Notes: generated by a model from the letters alone, not told the origin. A DNA stretch of 64,000 nt from Pectinophora gossypiella (GCF_024362695.1 NC_065404.1:8782604-8846603); one strand, 5' to 3'; counted from the stretch's first letter, positions 45,542-60,000 are shown. Made by a program: numbers and translations.

Positions 45542-47864
45542 TTATGTTAGGTATGTTGAAGTGACGACATCGCATATCGATCTTCCATCATACAGAGAGA
45601 AGACACTAGGTACTACTAACACCTTATCTCTTTAATATTTTCATCGTAAGTGTAAAACACAAAGTTTTCAACTACGTCCATTCATTGTAAAGTTAAGGTG
45701 AGGGCGAGACAACGGAAATGGCTCATATCTCGAGTGTGCGATGATTTTACTCGGTACGTGAAAGTTTCAATAAGTACGATATGTATCGCGGTTATGGGCA
45801 GTTTTACGGCGCGGTTGACCGGGGGTGCGCAGCTGTTTTTTACACGCTCTCTACTACCTACACCTCGATACGAGATATCACAAAAAAAACTTAGAGACGA
45901 AATTGTTACATCTAAGGTACCTACTTTCTAATTTAATACATTTTTGAGTATGTATTTTGATTGACGATTCATTTCTATTATGATTCAATCATCTTATTAC
46001 CGCATACAAACTACTAATATATCAATTGTTTGTTTGTATCGATTGTATTTGGAAATAAGATGATTGTTTAGGGACATTTAGGGCGCTTACAGATGGATGA
46101 TGCTTACAAGTCGCCGCGGCATGACAACGACGTCTTCTACACCATCGTCGCTGGTCCGTAAGCGCGCTTAGAAACTAGAAGCATTGTAATTAAAGCCTAC
46201 GTACTTCATGTCACAGTACGGCTAGTCAAGTCCAAAGTAGGTACTTTATGTGATATAACCTCGATGACATGACGAAGATAAAATAACGGATAACTACTGA
46301 CCATAATGCATGCCCGTTTAGGATTATTCCTCCGCAAATTATCAATAATTCTTTCAGCAATACTCTAGCGAAAAGTGATAGTGTATGTGATGGAGGATGT
46401 AAATGAATACAATTGAATATTAATATTGTCTAGTCACAGAAAAACACTTGTAGGCAAGTTATCAGACAAAATCGATTGATACTTAGTCGCTTATTGTATT
46501 TGGCTAGACTGCAAGCAATAAGGATCATGAATTCATTATCTAATAAGTGCTGAAATTTAAAATAAGCACTCGCTTGATACACGTCTTTACTAGAGGCCTG
46601 AAACTTTTAGTTTATATATTTAGGGCCGCTCCACTGCATTCTAGTGCTGAAGTGACCACGGCTATTACAATAAAAATATTAAAAACCGCATAAGTAAGAG
46701 GCGGAAGGTCGGCGGCAGTTCGGCGCAAATGTCGCCCCGGACACTTACATTATACTGCGCCCCCGCGGCTCCGGGGGCGGCGGCGACTTCGCCCCGCGCC
46801 TATTATCTCAATACTTTAGATAGTCACCGGGACATTCTCCTCCGATCGGACGCCAAATGACCGCCCATTTGCCCAGATCCGATTACTCATGATTGTGTTT
46901 GTGTTCTATAAAAATATAATCCCCCGAACTCTATCAAAGGCTCCACCGCCTTTGAAGATTCCCTTAAAATTTAATCGAAGTTCTAGTAAATTAATCCGTG
47001 AGATTATTTTACTCGACTGACTTTGAATATCAGTCCAATTTGACAAGTCTTAGAGGCAAAGAAAGTTATTAAATGTAGTTTCTAATAAGACAAGATCTTG
47101 GAAGCAAGCAATTATTAAGCTGAATTTCAAATTAAGATTGATTTGTGTCCATTTCAATATTTTGTAAGCTGAGTACTATCTCCTTAGCGCAGGTAACCGG
47201 TAGAGTAGGTAAAAAAGGTACAGGTTTGGTTTTTACAGAAGCGACAGCCTGTCTAGTCTACTAACCCACGTAGGAAAAACCAGCCCATTACAGGTCAGGT
47301 TATATAATGTGGTTTCCTTCATAATGTTTTTCTTCACCACGGAGCACGTGATGTCATAATTTTAATTTTATAAGCTGAGTTATTCATGCAAGATCTGCGT
47401 GGTATGCGTGATATGTCGTAGAAGTAGTCGAACATCATGAATTACTTAATTAATTTTAAGTGATCTATCGACTAGACAATGCATTGCTGTCTATATATAT
47501 TTACTTGTTTTAATTAAACCAAGAGTTGTTGCAAGTTATCTTATGACTTAAGCCAATATCTATTATATTTCTAATCGAACATATTTTAAGTGAATTAAAC
47601 ACGTCAATGCACGCGGTAAGTACATGGAATACCTACTTGGTATTATCAGGTTGTACATGACAGGGGCTGGTGTGAGCAACAGGAAACTTGCAAAATGCTG
47701 ACGGGTGGAATGTCACCCGACACCACGCCTCGAACAATACGATTCACAGTATTGTTATTGTTGGTGCTTCGTTACATTATAAATATATTACACGATACTT
47801 ATAACTAGAAAATTTAATGCGCAATTGATTGGTATGATATTTCGTGAGACATTTACATGTACAT

Positions 47865-48026
47865 ACTTTAACCCGTTTTGTAACGAATTAACATTAGAAG
47901 TAGCATTTCAAATATTAGTGGAGATTTTAAATAAATAACTGCGATCGTTACACACATAAAAAAAATCTCCACTAATGTCTGAATACTTACTTCTAATGTT
48001 ACTTCGTTACAAGACGGGTATAAAGT
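47865..48026. mobile_element. Fold-back MITE (~160 bp imperfect hairpin)
   Basis: TACTTTAACCCGTTTTGTAA, CGAATTAACATTAGAAGTAG and ATTAGTGGAGATTTT on the left pair with AAAATCTCCACTAATG, ACTTCTAATGTTACTTCG and TTACAAGACGGGTATAAAGT on the right, separated by ~25 bases. Nearly the whole element is stem. Confidence 0.7.
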
Positions 48027-48234
48027 AGGTAAATATGTAAATCTTAATAATGTAAAGTTTGCAGAAGTTAAAAAGTGATGAATAGTCGAAACCCAATAAT
48101 ATTTGAATAAGACGCTCAACTAGATTCAATTAAAAGTTCAAAACTGCAATTATCAACTTTTGTTGTAGATACAAATTGTGATCAGTGGTGTGGGTAGATT
48201 TAATAAGAAGTTATGATCATCATCATTATTATCT

Positions 48235-48530
48235 TCCTAGCGTTATCCCGTGTTCACAGGGTCCGCTTCCATAACCTGAAGATTTGACAGGTCCGGTTTG
48301 TTACAGAAGGGACTGCCTATCTGAACTTCTAACCCAAGCAATGCATTTCTCGGGAATGTGGGTTTTCTCACGATGTTTTCCTTCACCGGATCCTTCACCT
48401 TGAGCAAGTGATAATCATTTATGATCCTAACATGAATTCGAATATAATTGGTTGAGGCCTATGCTGGGATTCGTAACTGCGATCTCAAAGTGAGAGTCAA
48501 ACGTTCTACCAACTGGGCTACCACAGCTCC
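48235..48530 (-). mobile_element. tRNA-derived SINE of the second family, minus strand
   Basis: On the minus strand: AGGAGCTGTGGTAGCCCAG, TTGGTAGAACGTTTGACTC (intact A-box region), TACGAATCCCAGCAT (B box mutated), GAGAAAACCCACATTCCCG, ACCGGACCTGTCAAATC and ACGGGATAACGCTAGGAAG, followed by an (ATG)n-like tail. Its head is longer than that at 43486. Confidence 0.85.
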
Positions 48531-50726
48531 TAAACAAGTTAAGGTCCATTTTCGTAATAGCCTAGTTAGTTTGAAAAGTACTACTTACAAAAAACCGGAA
48601 CTTTGACAAAACATATTGCAGACTACATGATTCCAAAAAAGATTTGTTCCCTTATAGATTTGTTTGTATTTTTCTTTTACAAGATAATTTGTCCATCTAC
48701 CTCTACTCTACGTCCGAGAGGATAAAGACCATGGTTCCTTCTTTAATGCTTTTCCAGACTGCAACAGATCGATATAAGTAGGTACCTATTTAATTTTGAT
48801 TTTATACTTTGTATTTCAATAGTTGCAATAAGTTTTCCAGTGACAAGGAATCGATTGTTTGATGCGATGGATGGCGCAGGGGTTGCGCGTTCCGGTCGGT
48901 TGTGCTTATCGGATGAAGTCGGTGGAGAACCGTTCTGCTCCATTATGTTCCAACGTAATTCTTCAACTACCCTGCGATGGATAGTTTCTCAATTTTAAAA
49001 CAATAACTTTTATTTTTTTAAGCATCATAAGACCAGTCAACTCCGGATATTATGAAAACGCGGTAAGTAAATTAACATCGTTAACAAATAGTTTAGGATT
49101 TTACGAACAATACTGCGCCATTTTAGAAAAATCGTCACCTACCTAACTAAAACTCTCATATCAGATGGCTAAAGTAAGTATATCGTCTCTCTTTCGCTTT
49201 TTGCGTTATGTCTAACCGAATCACTATTACTACAAATCTATGAGGGCACAAAGCGTTCGCCGCGTTTAAAATGACATTAACGTCATACTAGAGACGTGCC
49301 CCGAGCCTGGAAGAGCTGGCTACGCTCCGGCGCACCCTGATCCTATCATAACGCAATCGCATATCTCCACCTCTTCACTGAGACAAAGTTCCATCCTCCA
49401 CAAAGCCAAGATTTCAACCCTATGCTACACGCAGTAGAATTAAACTTCCGTAGCAAGTGCAAACAGAACCTTATGCCAATAAGATGCGGGATTTCTGCAG
49501 ATATTTACGTTGATAGCCTCCTAGCAAAGAAGTGGAGTAGATACGTGAACTCGATCAGGGAATATAATAATGTAAAGCTGACGTTATTCTGTCGATAAAT
49601 GTAACGTATGTTAGGATTTTTCCGAAAACTGAAAACCGAGAGTTTACTTTAGTTAACACTTATTTTATTGCTTAATTTCATTTCGGATGGTCGGTTGGCA
49701 AAAATAAAATAATATTAAATCATAATATAATATCTAGTAAGTAGGTAATTAACTAAAATTGTCATTTTGCATCGGGTTTGCCTATCAAGGGACCCGATAT
49801 TTTCTTCGCTTAAAACAATTCTCGAACAAAATACTATATGCAGACATTCAGAGGGGTCATAAAACATACATAGCTATTTTGAACTTTGTAGAAAATCCAG
49901 GTACTTACTTAAGTACTTACTCCGAACATAGCCCGAACATAGTCCGTTTACTGCCGCCAGTGAAAATTAAATTGATACTCAAGTACCTAACATGAACAAA
50001 ACAAAGTAAATTAGACCGAATTCAATTGGAAAAAATGGGAAAGTTTCCACAAAACCCATGAAATATCCCCCTAAGCTTCCGCTCACCGATAATCCCTTTA
50101 GCGAGGGAAAAACTTCAAAAGTTAGTGCGGGCGTGGCAGGGGCTTGAATTTTTGATCTCTATTAAATTGTTTCAAATGGTTTAACTTGTCGCGGCTCAAT
50201 CAGTGCGGTGGGGTGGCGGGCTTGCAGACCTGATGCAGCTTCATGCTTCACGCCTCGACTGCGCGTGATCGCTGAGCTGAGTAATCTTGCTGCTTTCTTT
50301 TTCACCCGACGGCGGCGAAGCAATAAGGAGGGTTATGTGTTTGACCGCTATGTATGTTCATTATACATATATATGTATGTGGGTATACACGTCTGTTCCA
50401 ACCTATCTTCTAAACCACCTGTCAGAATTTAACAAGTGAGAGCGTCTTAATTGTCTGGTTATTTGACGGTCACGTCACGCTCGGTCGTAATGCCAATCTG
50501 TCCTTTGCCAGCTTACGACCACGGGTATCTCCTAAATATCACTATTCGGAAGAATTTCAAAAAAATATACCCTATTCTTACTTTTTAGGGTTTTAGTTTT
50601 TGAACTTAATACTTAATATTTTTAATGGCACATCGCTGTTTTAGTTATTGTTATAGTGAAGATAAGTCTTGTCTTGTTTATGTAGAAGCAAATAACGTGT
50701 AAATAGCAAATAATGTAGAGCAGCAT

Positions 50727-51028
50727 TGATGCACGCAGCAGGAGGTGGCGCAGCGGTAAACGCGCTCGGTCTGCGATTGTTGAAGTTAAGCAACTTTCGC
50801 AAAGGCCGGTCTTAGGATGGGTGACCATAAAAAAAAAGATTTCATCTCGAGCTCCTCCGTGCTTCGGAAGGCACGCTAAGCCCTTGGTCCCGGCTGCATT
50901 AGCAGTCGTATATAACCACCAATCCGCACTGGGCCCGCGTGGTGGTTTAGGCCCGATCTCCCTATCCATCCATAGGGAAGGCCCGTGCCCCTGCGGTGGG
51001 GACGTTAATGGGCTGGTGATGATGATGA
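50727..51028 (+). mobile_element. SINE with a fused tRNA-like and 5S rRNA-like head, 13-bp TSD
   Basis: TGTAGAGCAGCAT at 50714-50726 and 51029-51041 is a perfect target duplication. The head starts with a tRNA-like GTGGCGCAGCGGTAAACGCG and CTCGGTCTGCGAT. It then passes into GAAGTTAAGCAAC and TTAGGATGGGTGACCATA (50775-50828), which match the internal promoter and 3' half of eukaryotic 5S rRNA. Next comes the central CCGTGCTTCGGAAGGCACGC block shared with the 11772-type SINE, then a family-specific 3' part (GGGAAGGCCCGTGCC) and a (GAT)n tail. It is not a functional tRNA or 5S gene. Confidence 0.85.
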
Positions 51029-51041
51029 TGTAGAGCAGCAT

Positions 51042-54000
51042 ATTTTTTTTTTACTGTAACATGCGACTCTGTTGCTGAGGAATTTCAAATCACGAGTGAA
51101 TTACCTAATTCAAAAATTTTAAAAAATATAACACGATCGGTTTTAAACAAAACAGATAGAGAAAAACTAAGTAGGTAATATTATGATATTTTATTTGTAC
51201 TTGAACTAAGTAATGTGGTTTAAAAGCGCAAATGCTTTCATACGATAAAAGATACAATTTCTTTTGTGTATAAATTTTAGGTACAGTTATAAATCAATGT
51301 TGCAGCTATAGTTGCAAATTACGTCTCACAAAATTTTTCCTTTGCAGCATATACACATTTCACACAGGTAATGAAATAACATTAAATGTACAAGTACTTA
51401 CTAGCATATAATATTTTATGATCAACAACAATGAAAGTAAAATTAAGAGTTTATTGTGAGATCATGTTAGTGAAGAAAGAGAGAAAAAACAAAAAAGAAA
51501 TCTACTAAACTATTATTATTATGGATTCAAATTCATATTGTTGTGTGTGTTATATCCACATCACCCTTTATGAGTCTGATAAATACGCCTACTGAGAGAA
51601 ACACGGGCACAAATGTCTGCTTCAAAAATATTCCCTTTTCTTTTTTATTTTTACACTTTTTATCACTTTTAACACGTCCCAAGAATTGACGGAATCACGT
51701 ACCTACTGAACTTGTTTATTCTTATGTGATGGATTGGTAATTTACCTATAGTCAGGTATTTACCTAAACCTAGATACAACTACAAAGTATTCAATGTTGT
51801 AAAATAATTTATAGCGACCTGGTGGACTTTTATGAGCAGTCAATTAATATTTTATCTCCGTTATAATATTGGCGGGGTATAAATCCCGATAGTTGGGGTG
51901 AGGTGAGGGGTGCGCGGCGAGGGGTGTACACCAACTGATTTATTCACTGGTGATATTTTATAGCGCAGTTTGTTCCGCCCGTTATTGTATTAGGGCGGCT
52001 GTTTGTTACATTGCCCTTGCTAAGATAGATTTCTTATAGAAAACCTTATTGTTGGATATTTCGAAAGATTATTACTGCTACTGATAACGTCTGTTGATAG
52101 GCAAAAACTAAACTTATTCATATACCTATCTGACCGATCTGATTAAAAATTAGATATAAAATCCCAGAACGACCGAAAGAAAAAAAAATGCTTTCTACTC
52201 TCTGTGCATAATGAGATAAATGATAAAACGATGTAGAGTCGGAGTATAATGTGATAATTAGGTGTAATTAAGTAAGTGCTGAAACAGGGATCGCTTGGTT
52301 AGTCCGTAATGGGGAGCGGAGATGCCTCCCGCGGGACTTAGATAAACACATCGCTTCTACTAGTACAATGGAGAGAGAATAAAATTACATTGTATGACCA
52401 AGAAAAAATCCTTTTGAACGCAACTCCATTTATCCAGGCTCCCCTTCAAAACAGTAACAAGTTTACCCGCTAACATCCGATTAATAAACTCAGCCGTACT
52501 ATAAAAAATAATATTTCCGAGTGTCCCCCAATTTTTAAAATTGCGTGAAATTAAATTTAGAATGTACATTTTATCCCTCGAGTCTGACAAATGGCCGGGA
52601 GTGGAGCGGCGGTGCGATTTTGTCACACTGTAATTGGTTTTTTAATGCGGCTCTCAGTACCACCTTCCGCTTTATGAAGTGAATACATTATCAAATCGTT
52701 AGGCCGCGGCCGCGCGCCCCCGCCGCACCATGAATAAGAATCAAATGCGTTCACACACCACAGAGGGGTAGCAAATTAGTGATTGCTACTCCGCATTTCA
52801 ACGGTTTATAAATACAAATTATACCGTAACGGTTATTGTTATTAGATCTGGTAGTCAATTATAAAATTGTGTTTTCAAATGAGATTGGAGTTATGATACG
52901 GATTGAGGGGCTGTAGTCTTAAACTATGAACGGAAAAAATGATAGGCACGTTTTAACCCATAAATGTCTGAGTGATCGTTGAGTAATAGCGACAGGGGTT
53001 CTACGCGGAGAGCTCACCTCACTGATAGTATAGATGAAGGGCGCAGTAAATTTGACAAGCGCAGATATTCAAAAAGGTAACGCATTTCTGCGATATTTTG
53101 GAGCCGCATGCCCGCACGAGCGGGCGCGTACTGTGCGTACCCGTAACACGGTACCCGTACCCGTAACCTTTTCTTGTCTTGATTTTCTTCTGAATAGTTT
53201 ACCTTTTTACCGTTATCAAATATGTAAGTAAGTATCCAAATTAGTATAAATTTCAAGCATTACAGATATCTTGTAGTAAATTGGTTAAATAATATTTTTT
53301 ACCTTATTGTTTGTAAAAATACAACAGCTATTGATACTTACTCGTATAAGAAATGCAAAAACATCCTGACTTCTTATATAGCAGTGAATGAATAGTTATA
53401 AAGTAATATAGCATATTAACGTAGTAGAATGGAGCCACACGGCGCCTCCCCGCGAGCCATCTCGTCACCCGGTCACGTCGCGCGCCACGTCCGATCCTCT
53501 GTCTATCAGCATCCTCCATACACCGGCGACAGGCGGCGGGGAGCTGTAACGAGCCTATTGGCCGCCGGCTCATCATTCGCACTCGTAAAATGCGTGTCCG
53601 TTTTACGAACACGTTAAACTCGCACGCGGGTTTTGTTGTGACGATTATAGCTTTATACACTTGCCGAATCAAGATACCTCGTTTGCCTACAAACAAGTAA
53701 AAAGCGTGGCCCAACTATTATCGTAAATACCTAATGCAGCCGGAGAGATGCGCGGAGCTTGTCTCCGTGGTTAAGTGGGCTATTCGCGTGCAAACGAGCG
53801 CGCACTTTAAAAATAATAAAAACCCTTTAGAGCCGTGCAATGCGGCTGCGAAACGTCGCCTTACACAGGACAAGCGCGCCCTACACGTCGATGGTCCTTT
53901 ACGACCTAAGCGTTTCCGGCTATTAACAGGATTTAAGTCAAATCTACTCTTCTCTCCCCTTCTGTGGCACAGTAGATGACAGTAGTATGCAGGCAGCGTA

Positions 54001-57000
54001 GTATGGGAGCGCCGCCTGTGATTGCATTACTCAGATACTCGCCGGGCGGCGTGTGTGCACAACCCATCAGCTGACCAGAGACGTCCCGCAATGTAAACAA
54101 TACCTAACTAACCGTAATTTCACACCTTTTCGACTTTATTTTCTTGTCATCTTGATTTTTTAAGAAAATAATGCAATAAAACTGGTTTTATAGACTTTTA
54201 CTGAAACGTTGGTTTGTGCCATGTAACTTAACCATAGCTGGCAAGGTGTGGGTATATACTACACACCTGTGCCTACCCCTTCGAAGATACAGGCGTATGC
54301 TATGTTATATTGTTACTAAAAATGTTTAGTTTACTTACCTTTTACTAATCGAGAAAGAAGAGTATGTACCTACACGACCACAATTATTTAAGTATGTCAG
54401 AAAAAGTAAGTACTTTTAGAATGTCTTGAATTGATATAAGCAGTCGAAAAATTAACACTACCTAGTTAATAGTAATACTACTTCATTTATTGCACAAAAA
54501 ACTTACCTATTTACTTACTAGAAAAAAACGTAATGAAATAATACGGATCACGAATGCATCACAATTCAAATACGTACTGCACAAGCTTTATTTTTTAATT
54601 CGAACCTCGGCACCTTGAAAGAACAAATACAGAATCAGATTCCTTTTAAAATGTGCCCGTATCTGTGCCGGTGTCGTGTGAGGCGCCGCGATCTAGTTAG
54701 CGCGGGAAAAATGAAATATAGAGGCAATCCAAACAGATTGTTATCTACCCGCTGTTTACCGGCGCGCCGCTCGCACTAACAAGGACACCCATTCTGCTAA
54801 CACCACCCTGCAAGCAAACCTAAAGTTTAACATACACTGATGCCTTTCAAACAACTCTAGAAAATCCTAGTTGAAGTTACAAAGCAATGCACGATAAAGT
54901 CAACATTAATGTTTTCCAAGAATGGTGAGGAGGGTGGGAGAATACGTTTCAACTTCTAACGTGGGACGTGCAAGACGCTCCTAAACGCTATAGGTACGTC
55001 GGGTGACAGATACACAATTTGACGACAATGTACGTGGCAGGTGTCCATTAGAGCTCTTTATTCTAGCAGTCAGTAGTATCAGGCATTGTTACAATGTTCA
55101 CGTCCGATAGTAAAGTTGTTTAAGAAAATACTATCCAATCTGTTACAGCTATACATTGTAGCTTAATATATAAGTATATGACAAAAGCGAAATGTGTTTA
55201 GATACAGCGCGCTACTGCCCATACGGAGGGGTAATAAAAATTTATACGCGATATTTCCGCAGTATTAATTCGTGGTCGAAGCTAAAACTATAACCGGCGG
55301 CTAATCCCATGTATCATAGCAGGGCGGTCATTGATTCGCCGCTATCGTGCCCGGGGTGACTTATAGACGTCCCGACTGCGCCCATTAGCGGGACAAGGGG
55401 ACACCGGGACGCGCCGGGACAAACTACACGCACCTTAATACACCTCATCATTCCTTACCCACGCGCTATTCGTTCCGTAACTAATTGGCCGTAGGCGTCG
55501 TACATTCCTTTTATAGCAAACAGTTTGTCAGCCGTATCGATACTGTCCTTCATCATTTACCTTATTTACTGAAAGGTATCTATTTGGTAAATCGTAATTG
55601 TTATAATGTTATTGTCGCGTGGTGAGAGACAAAGCACGATAAGAGAATTACAAGAACACATTAGCATAATCTCGGCGCGGGCGCAAAGGAGATAGCGGTA
55701 AGGTGCTTAGGAAAATTAAGTCAACGTCCCCGCTACGAGCTACGCGCCACGTAGCGCGTAGCACTTGCCCTACGGCGTGCTTTCGCCTTATTTAATTATA
55801 TGATAAATACTTATCAGCAATTATTCTATGGTGTGGTGATGCAAATAAATGAAGTAAGTACTTTATTATTATTGCTACTTTATTTTTTAATAAGTACAAT
55901 ACTGTTTTTTACTTCAGAGATCTTTGATATGAACACAATACATATATGACATAAATGTAGCAACTTTATCATTGCGGATAGGATGAAGTCGACAAATTGT
56001 AACAAATATCTACTTATTGGAAGTATTTTATTTACGATTCTAATTCTGTCCCGATTTTATATACGTTTTATTACTTCATCTAACGTTTTCCAAATAAAAA
56101 TGGAACAGTTTTGTCGTTGCACAATCATAGGTAAGTACAATGTCTTAAACTGTTTCTTGAGGATTGTCGTACAGGGGTGTCGGCAGCACGTTAGGCCACT
56201 GGCTGTGATTGGATTAGCGTCGCCGTCGCTGACGAGCCCCCAGAGACCCCGGCTAATACACTGCCAATACAAATAAAACGGACCCATCCAACTATGGCTC
56301 TCATACACGGACATCGTAAAATTATAGAAACGCAGCTCTTTTTACTGCACTTTTTGTCAGTTGCCTCGTAAAATACGTTATAGCTGTAACTTGCTTCGGT
56401 CCGGTGGTAAGTCGTATTAGTAAAATATAATAAAATAATATAATAAAGTACGATTCATAAAACATTACAAGTGAAGTGAAACCTCTTGTTAACCACTAAG
56501 GCAGCTAGTTCTTTCTATCTCGAAAAGAACACGGCTATAGGTATATAAACAAGCGACGACGGTAGGCGACACTATGGACAAATGTATACCTATTTATCTT
56601 GAAAATAAATTGCAGAATTATTTGAAACCAGTCTAGAGTGTTAAACAAATAAGTAAATCGGCTAAGTTTCGTACCCCTGTCCAGCGTTAGTGAGCCTATT
56701 TAAAGGAATTATTAGGTGCAATTACGGAGCTTGTTGTGCGTGATTGGAATGCACGGGGCGATAGAGGAACGAGGGTCCGACGACAAATTCCTACAAATTA
56801 ATACATCTATCCGCAGCCGCGATACGTGTAGAATACTTTATTATTCTTACTTATCGCGATTTCTTGATACACTCCTGTTGACATTGAGTAGCTTTGAGAG
56901 GATTGAAGTCATACAGAATATTAACAGGTTGGTTTTATAAGTAGGTAATGTTCACTGTGACAAGTAGAACCTAAAATGATAATAAAATGCAATGAACATT

Positions 57001-60000
57001 TTACTGTTCTAAAGCGTTCATAGGATAAAATGAGGGAGGAAGAGGAAGCCATATTTGAAATAGATTTTACATTTATGAGACTCTTGTTCGAGTGTCGTGC
57101 AGAAGACAATGCCGCGACACAGCGGGGAATTCCATTCGTAATCTCGAGCGTAATCTGCCGCGTCAGCCGCGCTGCAATATGCGCCGCCCGCGCCGCCGCC
57201 GCCCGCCGCTTCACACTCCTTGTTTCGAGAGCTATCGAGGCGCCAATAAAAAAGACGATCGTCGCCCCGGGCCAGCGACTTATTTACAGAACACCCTGCA
57301 TCGCTATTTATTTTATTGACTGCCATTTGCTCTGACTTTTATCGCCGCCCGCTTCCCGGATAAAACAACGGCAGGTAAAGATTGTCCTGAAACTAAAATC
57401 ATCGGTCCACTCACCCTCCAAATGAAACTGCCCAAAAGTAATCACGATCGTTTTGATCGAATTCAACTAAATTAGGACATTTGGCGCCACAATAAATGTA
57501 TGTAGGTACTTAGTTATAAAAAGAGGGTTTGTTTTTTTGCTGCCCTAAAATTGCAAATTCTATTTTAGAAATGGTTAAACATTATCGTTACTGCACAATA
57601 AAGTACTTAATAGAACTATGCCCATATTTCTTAGTAGCTACGATAAAAAAAATCGCCAGAAACAAATCGTTTGGGTTATTTTATTAGAGTCCGATGTCCT
57701 GTGCGGGGCAGCAGGGCACAGAGCAAGGGGTGAGCCACATTTTCCACACATCATTGCATCGGGCCGCAGATTTATTTGCATGCGGGCCACTGGCCAGGAT
57801 CCATTACTGCCATTACGAGCTATCTGATCAACCGGCACGAGAGTTATGGCCCTCTTGTTTTTCTTAACTATATATGAAAAAATGCCAGCAAATAGAAAAA
57901 AAAACTGAATATTTAGGAAGCAACGCTGAGAGAATTGGATACAGTACGGGTTATAGTTTCCGCTATATTTATTTTTATTCTGATGGCAGTGGTCGAGGTC
58001 ATTTATTATTTGTTATTGCAACCAAAAGAAAGGGTAAGTAAGTAAATAATATTATATCTGTGATGATTAAAAAGGAAAAAGAAATCTGTTACTTACCGGA
58101 ACAAAGTTGGTTCAAGAAATAGCTTACTAATCGACATTCACTTTATCCTGCCAACGACGGAACCTTGTGGAACTTCTTCGGAACTTGTCAAAGTTTGTGC
58201 AAGTCGTTGGACGACTATTTGGTGCGTTTCATTCAGATTTATTCGCCGACCTCCTCTTTCAATGCGGGTAATGAACGGGGAGGAACTATAAATCTACTTA
58301 GTCGCGAAACTTGCGTAGGTAATGGAGAAAAATTGCGGAAGTAAACACTCATTTACATTATTGATAGATATTCATGCCCAATAGTTAGTTAGGACTGTAA
58401 TAAGTAACTGTAAAATATGATGATATAAAACTATTTCAATAAGTAAATATAAATTAAATACGGACTTACTAGTTAAGTACTTTTAAACCTTCTGATGACT
58501 TGTGGTCTTTAATTATTTATTTTCCGTGTTTTAGAGGTATTTGATTGGATCACAATAAAAAAATGATCATACTAGCGCTCAAGAAACCATTAGGTACATC
58601 GTTTACGTCGGTTGCGTATTAAGGCAGTGTGCCATGCTATTCGAACCGTCTCGTGAGGTTTCCGCCTAAGCGTATTAATCTGAAATTAGGTCGCAGCTAA
58701 CACCGTGTTAAGTGCGGGTCAGTGTTCGATGTCCGACTGCCGGCCCATTGACATTCACTACAACGCTCGATGCGTTGCAGATTAGTAATTCATTACGTAC
58801 TAAGTTGTGAAGTTTTAAATAAAACTTGACGAAGGGTTATAAAAACTTGTCAAATTAGATAATATTTTTTGGAAATGAGGCGTCCGATAAGGATAATTTT
58901 GTTACTAAAGTTAGTAAAGTTCTAAAAATGAGTCGTAGGCATTTTTTCTGTTTATTCCATTTATTGGACCTATTAATTATGTTTCTGAGAAAGAGACAAA
59001 CTAGAAGAACATCTGAAATAGATTAACAAAATGTAATATAATACTTTACCGAAACTTACAATGCACGAATACCGCTCTGAGACTTTTCATAACAGACAAT
59101 ATTTTCGACACCAATATCGCTAAATCTAGAACTAAACAACGCCGTTGTGGTTGGAAGGTTAGGCATTCTAGTTGGAATCTCCCACCCACAACGAAGGACA
59201 AGGAAAACAAACCGGCAGTGATTGCCCGGGTATTTATGTCCCGAAACGACATGTGATTATGCAAGCGGCCCACAATGGCAGTTACGATATTCTTGACCGT
59301 AGGGCGACTCGCCGACTTTACTCAACTGGGCTTTATTGGTTTCGTTGACTATCAATGCGCAGGGATGTGTAGGGATGTCGAGGAATATGGATGTTTTCAG
59401 AGAATAACATTTTTTTAGCTGAAATGTTATGAAATTCTAGACTAAGCTCTGGATTACGAACATTTATGGACTCTTACATAATTAGTCGGCTAAAAATATG
59501 TGACCAACTTATTCTAAAGATTTACTTTTATAACTAAGGGATGTAAATGCAGCAGTGATTGTGCTTCAATCATTTTAAAGCTTCGGTAGGTCAAAAGCTA
59601 TGCGGTACAGTTTATTAAGTACTTAACAACATCGACTTTTTGTAGGTTTGCCTCAGATATGGCATTAATTTACTTGTTCGTACAAATAGTAGCGTTGAGC
59701 GGTGTCATTATAGTTCTCCAAAAAGTGTCAAAATAAACACAAAATGATACCTATCCCTAAAATACATCATATCAATACGAAGAATAAGACAGAACGGAAG
59801 ATCACAACCCTAGTGGTCATAGCTTCGCAGTGGTCGCGACAAATCAGCGCGGGTATGGGGCGGCCCCGTATCGACGGCTCTGATTTATCGCCGCGTTATC
59901 GTACGCCCGTTTGTTGAATGTTTAGATTGTTTAGCTACTCCCACGCAGTGCCGCGCCGCGCGCAATGCTCTCATTTGTAAGTTAAAATAAGGGTTTTGAT

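Larger units (their letters stand above)
40874..50726. other. Repeat-rich intergenic region
   Basis: No supported gene. Holds SINEs (43486, 44758, 48235), a fold-back element (47865), LINE tails and a (GT)n tract. A compact GC-rich island at 46690-46805 (GGCGGAAGGTCGGCGGCAG; CCCCGCGGCTCCGGGGGCGG) is single-copy here. A SINE fragment related to 43486 lies at 47230-47345 and a shorter one at 41760-41825. Confidence 0.5.

Noticed and set aside
50775..50828. Possible 5S rRNA gene
   Set aside because: Only the promoter-like middle and part of the 3' half are present, fused to a tRNA-like head and a SINE body.
53328..53714. 128-codon minus-strand frame
   Set aside because: Crosses from AT-rich to GC-rich DNA with no family match; overlapping + frames are equally open. 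Probably chance over a GC island.
57018..57335. Overlapping ~100-codon frames on both strands
   Set aside because: Open in three frames because of GC/CGC repeats; Ala/Arg-rich translations without a domain.
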